Of a DNA stretch of 8,009 bases, positions 1-5,822 are shown one piece after another. Every line of letters starts with the position of its first letter. Position 1 is the stretch's first letter. This stretch comes from JBBECE01 sp964574935 (GTDB taxonomy: Bacteria; Pseudomonadota; Alphaproteobacteria; Rhizobiales; Devosiaceae). A program made the position numbers and the translations under genes. The DNA is taken from contig CAZNOZ010000070.1 in assembly GCA_964574935.1 (NCBI GenBank), positions 1-8,009 of the forward strand, read 5' to 3'. Under the pieces are notes generated by a model that had not been told where the DNA came from, did not search any database, and was given only the letters and a program-made list of their open reading frames with translations.

Positions 1-57
1 GCCGAAATGCCCGGCCTCGTCGGGGCCGGCCCTGAGGGTGTTGAGGCCTTCGCTCAC
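1..57 (-). CDS. trpB: Tryptophan synthase beta chain, N-terminal fragment (runs off the window)
   Basis: Reading the minus strand from a GTG at 57-55 gives 19 codons to the window edge, beginning (M/V)SEGLNTLRAGPDEAGHFG. The RAGPDExGHFG segment is the characteristic N-terminus of alphaproteobacterial TrpB, the PLP enzyme that joins indole and serine to make tryptophan. The GTG overlaps the trpF stop as GTGA (57-54), which suggests translational coupling and matches the usual trpF-trpB-trpA order. The catalytic lysine and the rest of the protein lie outside the window. The identification rests on a short but distinctive segment, and a different start codon cannot be fully excluded. Confidence 0.88.
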   Translation of the reverse strand, partial: MSEGLNTLRAGPDEAGHFG

Positions 58-716
58 GCTTCGGTCGTCTCCTGTTCGGCCGACTCCGCCGTCCGCACCG
101 CGGCGACGAAGGCCTCGATCATAGCGGCGTCCTTGACGCCCGGCGCGACTTCGACGCCCGACGAGACGTCAACTCCAAACGGGCGGGTGGCTTGAATTCC
201 CGCCCCGACATTTTCCGCTGTCAGCCCTCCTGCAAGCATGAATGGGCGCCGCCGGTCAATCTCGGCGAGAACCGACCAGTCGAAGGCGCGCCCCAGGCCG
301 CCGGGCCGCCCGGCCCCCGCCGGCGGCCGCGCGTCGAGCAGCAGCCGGTCGGCGACCGCCGCATACTCGGCGACCGTGCCGAGATCGGCTTGCGTCGCGA
401 TCGGCAGGGCCTTCATCACCCGCAGCCCGGTCGCCGCCCGGGCCGCGCGCACCGCCTCGGCACTCTCACGCCCGTGCAGCTGCAGCCAGTCCGCACCGGT
501 CTCGGCCGCCGCCTCGATCGCTTCCGGCCCCGGATCGACAAGCAGCACGCAGGTCTCTGCCCGACCGCCGGCATGGGCGATAAGAGACGCAATGGCGTCA
601 AACGCCAGATGCCGCGGACTTTCGGCGAAATGCACGAAGCCCACCATGTCGGCGCCGACGGCGGCGTCGACCGTTGCTGGCGTTTTCAGTCCGCAGATTT
701 TGACGACGACGCCCAT
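54..716 (-). CDS. trpF: Phosphoribosylanthranilate isomerase (TrpF)
   Basis: This cytoplasmic TIM-barrel enzyme isomerises N-(5'-phosphoribosyl)anthranilate to CdRP, the third committed step of tryptophan synthesis. The 220 residues fit the family. Visible motifs are VKICGL at 5-10 with Cys8 as the expected general base, GADMVGFVHF at 21-30, QLHG at 79-82, LLLDARPP at 125-132 with Asp128 as the expected general acid, and the phosphate-binding segments LAGGLTAENV (161-170) and GVDVSSGVE (181-189). The ATG at 716-714 has a GGAG five bases upstream (minus strand 725-722), which supports this start. The last ten residues (ESAEQETTEA) are an acidic tail beyond the barrel. The stop overlaps the trpB start. 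It follows lapA after a 33-bp gap and is probably part of the same transcript or a trpFBA sub-operon. Confidence 0.95.
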   Translation of the reverse strand: MGVVVKICGLKTPATVDAAVGADMVGFVHFAESPRHLAFDAIASLIAHAGGRAETCVLLVDPGPEAIEAAAETGADWLQLHGRESAEAVRAARAATGLRVMKALPIATQADLGTVAEYAAVADRLLLDARPPAGAGRPGGLGRAFDWSVLAEIDRRRPFMLAGGLTAENVGAGIQATRPFGVDVSSGVEVAPGVKDAAMIEAFVAAVRTAESAEQETTEA

Positions 717-749
717 TGCGGCTCCGGATCGGCGGTTGGCCGCAATCGT

Positions 750-1097
750 TTACCCGTTTTCGCCGTCCTCGAGCAATGCCAGGGTCTCGTCGGTCCGCCG
801 TTCCCGCCGCACCCGGTCCAGCTCGCCTTCGAGCGCCTCGGCCCGCCGCCTGAGGTGTCGCTCTTCGGCGCGGTGCCGCGACTGCGCGAACCAGGAGGCG
901 ATGCCGCCGATCAACACCCCCGCCATCAGCACCGCATAGATGAGCACGAACATCGGCATCTGCATCGGGGCGACGAACGGCACCTCCGGTGTCAGCGGAT
1001 CGAAGCCGATCTGAACCACCCCACGATTGGCCAGGGCGAACAACACCAGCACCAGCCCCAGGGGCAACAGCACCAACCAGCCCACCGCGCGCTGCAT
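750..1097 (-). CDS. lapA: LapA/DUF1049 family inner-membrane protein
   Basis: This 115-residue protein has two predicted membrane spans, about residues 5-25 (GWLVLLPLGLVLVLFALAN) and 46-66 (PMFVLIYAVLMAGVLIGGIA), joined by a short polar loop containing the family-typical ANRGVVQIGFDP. After the second span comes a charged helix rich in Arg and Glu (about 70-105) that looks like a coiled coil. This architecture matches the lipopolysaccharide assembly protein A domain family (E. coli LapA/YciS), which acts with LapB in controlling LPS synthesis. No lapB is visible here, so a role in LPS control is inferred from the family alone. It lies 22 bp downstream of ihfB and 33 bp upstream of trpF. The ATG lacks a strong Shine-Dalgarno sequence (GGGAC upstream). 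Confidence 0.85.
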   Translation of the reverse strand: MQRAVGWLVLLPLGLVLVLFALANRGVVQIGFDPLTPEVPFVAPMQMPMFVLIYAVLMAGVLIGGIASWFAQSRHRAEERHLRRRAEALEGELDRVRRERRTDETLALLEDGENG

Positions 1098-1119
1098 TGC
1101 GATTGTCCCGGCCGCTCGG

Positions 1120-1398
1120 CTAGCGGTTCAGCCGCTCGCGGATTTCCTTGCCGGCCTTGAACTGGGGAACGTACTTTTCCTCGACCGCGACCTTTTCGCC
1201 GGTGCGGGGATTCCGCCCGACCCGGGCGGGCCGATTCTTCACCGAGAACGCTCCGAAACCGCGCAATTCCACCCGGTCGCCACGCGACAGCGCGTCCCCG
1301 ATCTGGCTCAATATGGCATTCACAATATTCTCTACGTCCCGCTGGAATAGGTGCGGGTTTTCGTCAGAGAGCTTCTGGATGAGCTCCGACTTTATCAT
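1120..1398 (-). CDS. ihfB: Integration host factor subunit beta
   Basis: This 92-residue protein is the beta subunit of IHF, the heterodimeric DNA-bending protein of the HU/IHF family, which works in the nucleoid with IhfA (not in this window). The sequence starts MIKSELIQKLS, has the dimer core VELRGFGAFSV at 43-53, and carries the beta-arm motif RNPRTG at 62-67 with the intercalating proline at 64. Glu44 and Arg46 fall at the positions used by E. coli IHF-beta for sequence recognition, which favours IhfB over HU. A longer frame opens upstream at 1485, but it overlaps sppA and adds 29 residues foreign to the family. The ATG at 1398-1396 has an AGGAGG five bases before it, so I choose that start. 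It sits between sppA and lapA in the same orientation. Confidence 0.96.
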   Translation of the reverse strand: MIKSELIQKLSDENPHLFQRDVENIVNAILSQIGDALSRGDRVELRGFGAFSVKNRPARVGRNPRTGEKVAVEEKYVPQFKAGKEIRERLNR

Positions 1399-1403
1399 AA
1401 TGG

Positions 1404-1409
1404 CCTCCT
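1404..1409 (-). promoter_or_regulatory. Shine-Dalgarno site of ihfB
   Basis: The minus strand reads AGGAGG here, five bases before the ATG at 1398. It is a perfect anti-SD match and settles the ihfB start against the longer upstream frame. Confidence 0.85.
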
Positions 1410-1447
1410 GATCCGCCGCTAACCGCCTGTGCAAGCGCGCAGATTGG

Positions 1448-2398
1448 CTAGAGGCGAGGGTGCCAAACCGAGACCAGACCGTCAAGCGGCGCGATCCCGG
1501 AGGCGTCGATCCCCAACGCCTCGGCGGCGCCGCCGGCGATCGCCCGTCTGAGCTGCGTCAGGGCGTCCGGCGGGGGCGGATAGTATGTGAGGATCGGCAG
1601 ATCGGCCGCCACCCCACGCTCGGCCTCGAGCCATTCGATCGCTTCGGCTTCGCCGCCGATGGCATCGATCAAACCGGCCTCGAGCCCCATTTGCCCGGTC
1701 AGGATCCGCCCGTCGGCGAGCCCCAGCACCTCAGATCGCGGCAGCTCACGCCGCTCGGCGACAATCGAGACGAACCAGTCGAAGGAGTCGTCGACCAGCG
1801 CCTGCAGCGACTGTCGGACCGCCGGCGCCATCGGTTCGTCGATCTCCGGCTGCGCCTTCAGGGGGCCGGTCGTCACCCGGTCGAGCTCGACGCCGATCGT
1901 ATCCATCAGCGCTGCGGCGTTCAGGTGGGTGTAGATCACGCCGATCGAGCCCACGACCGAAAGCCGCCGTGCGAAGACCCGGTCGGATGCGATCGCCGTC
2001 ATGTAGGCGGCCGAAGCGCCGAGCTGGCTGATGACGGCGACCACCGGCTTGGCTTCGCTCAGCTTGCGGATGCCGGTGTACAGCTCCTCGCCGCCGGCGG
2101 TCGCGCCACCGGGGCTGTCGATGGCGATCAGCACGGCGGAGACGTTCTCGTTTTCGGCGAGCCTGTCGAGGACGTCCGTGCGCGCGCGGTCCGAGTAGAT
2201 CGTGCCGGCAATATCGACCCGGGCGATGTGCGGACGATTTTCGGGACGGTTGAGGCGCACCCCCGCTTGCCAACTGCCGGTGATGACCACAAGGGCCAGC
2301 GCCAGGATCGCCACCACCCGCCAGCGCCGCCGCGAGGCCCTGAGCTCCCGGCGCGCCATAAGCTGATCGAGTTCGTCAATGGGCGGTTGATCGGCCAT
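1448..2398 (-). CDS. sppA: Signal peptide peptidase SppA, short single-domain S49 form
   Basis: This is a membrane-anchored serine protease of family S49 that degrades leftover signal peptides, facing the periplasm. From the ATG at 2398 it has 316 residues: a basic N-terminus (RRELRASRRRWR), one membrane anchor at about 28-43 (VVAILALALVVITGSW), then the S49 fold. Motifs are AIDSPGG (about 92-98), QLGASAAYMTA with Ser129 as the nucleophile, and TTGPLKAQP with Lys181 as the general base. The Ser-Lys spacing of 52 matches the short Bacillus-type SppA. The protein is about half the length of E. coli SppA and contains one catalytic domain. A TTG nine bases upstream (2407) is an alternative start; neither has a clear Shine-Dalgarno sequence, and I prefer the ATG. 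It lies 121 bp after rpsA and 49 bp before ihfB. Confidence 0.93.
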   Translation of the reverse strand: MADQPPIDELDQLMARRELRASRRRWRVVAILALALVVITGSWQAGVRLNRPENRPHIARVDIAGTIYSDRARTDVLDRLAENENVSAVLIAIDSPGGATAGGEELYTGIRKLSEAKPVVAVISQLGASAAYMTAIASDRVFARRLSVVGSIGVIYTHLNAAALMDTIGVELDRVTTGPLKAQPEIDEPMAPAVRQSLQALVDDSFDWFVSIVAERRELPRSEVLGLADGRILTGQMGLEAGLIDAIGGEAEAIEWLEAERGVAADLPILTYYPPPPDALTQLRRAIAGGAAEALGIDASGIAPLDGLVSVWHPRL

Positions 2399-2519
2399 CG
2401 GCGTCAAACCCGTCTGTCTCTATCGCTCCCCGACCCCCTGGCCGGCGCCGGCGGGCGGCGTCGGCTTATGAAGGTCCCAATTGTCGGCCGGGCACCGTCC
2501 CCCGCCGCCCGATGCGGAG

Positions 2520-2915
2520 CTAGTCCTGCTTCTCCGCCTCGTCCGATTCCGCCTCGTCCGATTTGGCCTCGTCGTCGTCGGCCTTCTTGGATTTGGCCGT
2601 ACTGGTCTTCGCCGTCTTGGTCGTCTTGGCCGTCTTGGCGGACTTGGTCGCCTTGGCCGGCTTCTTCGCCGGTTCGCCCTCGTCGGCTTCCTCGCCTTCC
2701 TCCGAAGTCGCCTTCTTTGCCCGCGTCGCCTTCTTGGGCTTCTCCGCCGTTTCGTCGGCCTGTTTGGCCTCCTCCTCGTCGGCGGCCTCGTCCGTCTTGG
2801 CGGTCTTCACCTTCTTGGTGGACTTGGCAGGCTTGGCCTCGGCGTCTTCGGTCTTGGCTTGCTCGGTCTTGGCGTCTTCGGCCTCCTGGGTCTTGGCCTC
2901 GGCCTCCTCGGCGGC
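2520..2915 (-). other. Low-complexity charge-block tail of S1 (residues about 566-696)
   Basis: This part of rpsA encodes no S1 repeat. Reading from the N-terminal side, it alternates acidic stretches (AEEAEAKTQEAEDAK; EAADEEEA; SEEGEEADEGEP; final DDDEAKSDEAESDEAEKQD) with basic ones (KSTKKVKTAKT; KPKKATRAKKAT; and about 648-677 from AKKPAKATKSAK through KTTKTAKTSTAKSKKA). The longest basic block resembles Lys/Ala/Pro/Thr tails of bacterial histone H1-like proteins. The frame is intact up to a TAG stop at 2520-2522. Its function is unknown; binding to RNA or partner proteins is inference. Confidence 0.85.
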
Positions 2916-4610
2916 CTGCGTTCGGTCTTTCAGCGCCGCGCCGAGAATATCGCCGAGCGAGGCACCGGAATCGGTGGAGCCATACTGCTTGACCGCCTCT
3001 TTCTCCTCAGCGATTTCCAGGGCCTTGATCGACAGCCCCACCCGGCGGGTCTTCTTGTCGAACTGCACCACCCGTGCGTCGAGCTTCTCTCCGGGTGCGA
3101 AGCGATCGGGCCGCTGTTCGGAGCGCTCGCGGCTCAAATCCGCCCGCTTGATGAACGCGGTCAGCCCGCTCTCGGCGAGTTTGACCTCGATGCCGCCATC
3201 CTTGACCTCGGAAACGGTGCAGGTGACGACCGCGCCCTTCTTGAGGCCGCCGGCCGCGGATTCCATCGGATCGCCCGAAAGCTGCTTGATGCCAAGCGAG
3301 ATGCGCTCCTTTTCGACGTCGATATCGAGCACCTTCGCCTTGACGATGTCGCCACGATCGTAGTCCTCGAGCGCCTCCTCGCCGGGCCGGTTCCAGTCGA
3401 GATCGGATAGGTGCACCATCCCGTCGACGTCGCCGTCCATCCCCACGAACAGCCCGAACTCGGTCTTGTTCTTGACCTCGCCCTCGACTTCGCCGCCAAT
3501 CGGGAACCGCTCTGCGAAGCTCTCCCAGGGATTGTCCATGCACTGCTTGAGCCCGAGCGAGATCCGTCGCTTTTCGGGGTCGACTTCGAGCACCATCACC
3601 TCGACCTCTTGCGAGGTCGAGACGATCTTGCCCGGATGCACGTTCTTCTTCGTCCAGCTCATTTCCGAGATGTGGATCAGCCCTTCGATGCCGGGCTCGA
3701 GTTCGACGAACGCGCCATAGTCGGTGATGTTGGTCACCCGGCCGGTGAATTTGGTGCCAACCGGATACTTGGCTTCGATCCCCTCCCAGGGGTCGGCCTG
3801 CAACTGCTTCATGCCCAGCGAGATGCGATGGCTCTCCTGGTTGATGCGGATGATCTGCACCTTGACGGTCTCGCCGATGCTGAGCACCTCGGTCGGGTGA
3901 TTGACCCGCCGCCAGGCCATGTCGGTGACGTGCAGCAATCCGTCGATCCCGCCCAGATCCACGAACGCGCCGTAGTCGGTGATGTTCTTGACCACCCCGT
4001 CGACGACCTGGCCCTCCTCGAGCTGCTGGACGAGCTCGGAGCGCTGCTCGGCCCGGCTCTCCTCGAGGATGGTTCGCCGCGACACGACAATGTTGCCCCG
4101 CCGCTTGTCCATCTTCAGGATCTGGAAGGGCTGCGGCACGTTCATGAGCGGAGTGATGTCGCGGATCGGCCGGATATCGACCTGACTGCGCGGCAGGAAC
4201 GCGACCGCTCCGTCGAGATCGACGGTGAAGCCGCCCTTGACCTGATTGAAGATCTGGCCCTCGACCTTCTCGTTTTTCTCGTACTGCTTTTCCAGGCGCG
4301 CCCAGCTCTCCTCGCGGCGGGCCTTCTCGCGGCTGAGCACGGCTTCCCCGAGGGCGTTTTCGATCCGATCGACATACACCTCGACCTCCGAGCCCTCCTG
4401 CAGCGTGCCGTCGCGTCCGGCGGCGCCGAATTCCTTCATCGGAATGCGCCCCTCGGTCTTCAGACCCACATCGACAACCGCAACGTCCTTCTCGATCGCC
4501 ACGATCGTGCCCTTCACCACTGTTCCTTCCAGCGGCTCGCGGGACTCGAAACTCTCCATCAACAGGGCTTCGAAATCTTCCTTGCCCGTCGCTTCGGCCG
4601 TATTTGCCAT
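2520..4610 (-). CDS. rpsA: 30S ribosomal protein S1 with a long charged C-terminal extension
   Basis: S1 binds mRNA on the 30S subunit and helps unfold and load it for initiation. The protein has 696 residues and six S1 (OB-fold) repeats at about 26-97, 114-180, 201-269, 284-356, 371-442 and 456-529. Repeats 3 and 4 carry the typical NITDYGAFV and end in RISLG(M/L)KQ. The canonical alphaproteobacterial end (ASLGDILGAALK) is at about 549-561. Beyond it lie about 130 extra residues that are almost entirely Lys, Ala, Glu, Thr and Asp in alternating acidic and basic blocks, making this longer than the usual 550-570 residues. The start at 4610 (MANTAEATGKEDFEALL) is chosen over an in-frame extension to 4679 because AAGGAG lies five bases upstream and family homology begins there. 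cmk lies upstream and ihfB/sppA downstream, as in conserved synteny. Confidence 0.97.
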   Translation of the reverse strand: MANTAEATGKEDFEALLMESFESREPLEGTVVKGTIVAIEKDVAVVDVGLKTEGRIPMKEFGAAGRDGTLQEGSEVEVYVDRIENALGEAVLSREKARREESWARLEKQYEKNEKVEGQIFNQVKGGFTVDLDGAVAFLPRSQVDIRPIRDITPLMNVPQPFQILKMDKRRGNIVVSRRTILEESRAEQRSELVQQLEEGQVVDGVVKNITDYGAFVDLGGIDGLLHVTDMAWRRVNHPTEVLSIGETVKVQIIRINQESHRISLGMKQLQADPWEGIEAKYPVGTKFTGRVTNITDYGAFVELEPGIEGLIHISEMSWTKKNVHPGKIVSTSQEVEVMVLEVDPEKRRISLGLKQCMDNPWESFAERFPIGGEVEGEVKNKTEFGLFVGMDGDVDGMVHLSDLDWNRPGEEALEDYDRGDIVKAKVLDIDVEKERISLGIKQLSGDPMESAAGGLKKGAVVTCTVSEVKDGGIEVKLAESGLTAFIKRADLSRERSEQRPDRFAPGEKLDARVVQFDKKTRRVGLSIKALEIAEEKEAVKQYGSTDSGASLGDILGAALKDRTQAAEEAEAKTQEAEDAKTEQAKTEDAEAKPAKSTKKVKTAKTDEAADEEEAKQADETAEKPKKATRAKKATSEEGEEADEGEPAKKPAKATKSAKTAKTTKTAKTSTAKSKKADDDEAKSDEAESDEAEKQD
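2537..2566 (-). repeat. 15-bp tandem repeat, two copies, encoding (K/E)SDEA-type units
   Basis: On the plus strand, CCTCGTCCGATTCCG (2537-2551) is followed directly by CCTCGTCCGATTTGG (2552-2566), differing only at the end. It encodes the repeated SDEA unit near the S1 C-terminus and suggests that the tail grew by slippage or short duplications. Shorter imperfect repeats of CGTCTTGGC/T occur nearby at about 2605-2650. Confidence 0.7.
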
Positions 4611-4615
4611 GCCTG

Positions 4616-4621
4616 CTCCTT
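4616..4621 (-). promoter_or_regulatory. Shine-Dalgarno site of rpsA
   Basis: The minus strand reads AAGGAG, with five bases to the ATG at 4610. It fixes the rpsA start at MANTAEATG rather than at the longer in-frame start at 4679. Confidence 0.8.
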
Positions 4622-4676
4622 CACGTGTCCTTGGTTTGCGAAGCGACCGCGGCGGCCCGTCTCGGGCGCGCCTGAA

Positions 4677-4693
4677 CACCCCGGCACGGGGTG
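4677..4693 (-). promoter_or_regulatory. GC-rich hairpin in the rpsA leader
   Basis: CACCCCG (4677-4683) and CGGGGTG (4687-4693) form a perfect 7-bp stem with a 3-base loop, 67-83 bases upstream of the rpsA ATG in the 183-bp cmk-rpsA gap. There is no T-run after it on the minus strand, so it is not a classic intrinsic terminator. It could be a leader structure for S1 autoregulation or a processing site. The nearby TTTCGCGAAA palindrome (4703-4712) is of unknown meaning. I find no convincing -35/-10 pair in this gap. Confidence 0.4.
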
Positions 4694-4793
4694 CGCGTCA
4701 GCTTTCGCGAAATCATGTCGGCGGCCCGACGACCGGGATGACGGCGAAACCGGCGGCGCGCGGCGGGCGAGGTGTGGATTTGGGGCGGATTTT

Positions 4794-5438
4794 CTAGTGC
4801 CCCTCCTTGCCCGCGCGAGCGCCCTCGACGATTTCGAGGGCCGCTTGAAACGCCGCCTCTATATCCAAATCGGTGGTATCGAGCAAGTGCGCGTCGGGAG
4901 ACGGATAGAAGGCGCCGGCGGGATTTTCACGGTCGCTGGCGTCGCGCGCCTCGATCTGCGCGAGCATTTCGTCTTCGGAGATGTCGATACCGCGCTCGGC
5001 GAGCTGGGCGGCGCGCCGCCTGGCCCGAACCTCGGCAGTGGCGGTGACGTAAAATTTGACGTCCGCATCCGGGCAGATCCGGGTGCCGATATCGCGCCCG
5101 TCGATCACCGCTCCTCCCGGCTGGCCCGCGAAATCGCGCTGGTATTGTCTGAGGGCCGCGCGCACCGCTTCGAACCGCGAGACTTTCGAGGCGGCGAGCC
5201 CCACCTCCGCGGTACTCAGGGCTGCCGCGTCGAGTCCACCCGGATCGAGCGCGCCGGCCGCCGCCACCGCGCGTTGTTCGAGATCGGGTGCATCCAGGGC
5301 CTCGATCACCGCCATCCCGACGGCCCGGTAGAGCAGCCCCGTATCCAGATGCGGCAGCCCGCAGTGGTGCGCCAGGCGGGCGGCCAGGGTCCCCTTGCCC
5401 GAGGCGGCCGGCCCGTCGACCGCGATCACCAGGCTCAT
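4794..5438 (-). CDS. cmk: (d)CMP kinase (cytidylate kinase)
   Basis: This enzyme phosphorylates CMP and dCMP with ATP, feeding the CTP and dCTP pools. The 214-residue product has the P-loop GPAASGKGT at 9-17, DTGLLYRAV at 32-40, the nucleotide-binding DGRDIGT at 113-119, the Arg-rich lid region (RARRRAAQLAERG, 138-150) and RDASDR at 165-170, all in family order. The frame is open further upstream to 5537, but the extra 33 residues are unrelated. The ATG at 5438-5436 overlaps the stop of the VOC gene as ATGA (5438-5435) and has GAAGGA about nine bases upstream, so translation is probably coupled to the gene before it. rpsA follows after 183 bp. The Ala-rich segment at about 57-73 is ordinary variation. 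Confidence 0.96.
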   Translation of the reverse strand: MSLVIAVDGPAASGKGTLAARLAHHCGLPHLDTGLLYRAVGMAVIEALDAPDLEQRAVAAAGALDPGGLDAAALSTAEVGLAASKVSRFEAVRAALRQYQRDFAGQPGGAVIDGRDIGTRICPDADVKFYVTATAEVRARRRAAQLAERGIDISEDEMLAQIEARDASDRENPAGAFYPSPDAHLLDTTDLDIEAAFQAALEIVEGARAGKEGH

Positions 5439-5821
5439 GGCGCTGCGTCCTTCATTTGCGTCAGGGACAGCAGGTTGCCGTCCGGATCCGCGAACCAGAG
5501 CACTTGCGCCCCGCCCGGCGACGTCCAGATTCCCCACTCGTCCTGCTCGAGAGACGAATACCGCTTCGGCACGACCCCCCTCTCGACAAGCTGCCGCGCA
5601 ATCGGTGCGATTGCGGCCACCTGCCAGCCAAGCTGGGTATGATCGGCTGCCGTGACATTCCCCACCTTCTGAAGACGAAGTTCCACGCCGTTGGCGTCCA
5701 GAACCAGCGCAAACTCAGTTTCTTCCCTCACCTGCAGTCCGAGAATTCCGCAATAGAACGCGCGTGCGCGCGCCGCATCCGATATGGCGCCGAATGCAAC
5801 GAATTCCGCCGCCGAGAGCAT
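5435..5821 (-). CDS. VOC-superfamily (glyoxalase/bleomycin-resistance fold) small protein
   Basis: This 128-residue protein has the single-unit VOC pattern. The N-terminal half is FVAFGAISDAARARAFYCGILGLQV followed by FALVLDANGVELRLQKV; the C-terminal half ends GGAQVLWFADPDGNLLSLTQ, with the family-typical FxDPDGN loop. The fold supports dioxygenases, glyoxalases and drug-binding proteins, so the name alone gives no reaction. The usual metal ligands appear absent: the first strand has Phe/Ala where many members have His, and the last strand has LLSL where many have an acidic ligand (DPDGNxxE). A non-catalytic or ligand-binding role is therefore possible. The ATG at 5821 is separated from the aroA stop by one base, and the TGA overlaps the cmk ATG. 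An in-frame start at 5899 would overlap aroA and lacks homology. The substrate is unknown. Confidence 0.85.
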   Translation of the reverse strand: MLSAAEFVAFGAISDAARARAFYCGILGLQVREETEFALVLDANGVELRLQKVGNVTAADHTQLGWQVAAIAPIARQLVERGVVPKRYSSLEQDEWGIWTSPGGAQVLWFADPDGNLLSLTQMKDAAP

Positions 5822-5822
5822 A

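Noticed and set aside
1399..1485. 29-residue N-terminal extension of ihfB
   Set aside because: It overlaps the end of sppA, is not family-like, and a perfect AGGAGG sits just before the internal ATG at 1398.
2441..2452. GCCGGCGCCGGC palindrome between rpsA and sppA as a terminator
   Set aside because: It has no loop, no T-run follows on the minus strand, and such GC palindromes are common in DNA of this composition.
1460..2992. 510-codon plus-strand frame
   Set aside because: It is antisense to sppA and the rpsA tail, has no motifs, and has the composition typical of a shadow frame.
2481..3410. 309-codon plus-strand frame rich in Leu, Gly and Arg, superficially membrane-like
   Set aside because: It is the antisense image of the S1 Lys/Glu/Ala tail; the hydrophobic look comes from complementing AAG and GAG codons.
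4611..4679. 23-residue N-terminal extension of rpsA
   Set aside because: Arg/Pro-rich residues are unlike S1 N-termini, and AAGGAG precedes the ATG at 4610.
3411..5642. 743-codon plus-strand open frame
   Set aside because: It lies antisense across rpsA and cmk, whose motifs are clear; it has no recognisable domain and is rich in Arg, Pro, His and Asp, as expected for an antisense frame in GC-rich DNA.
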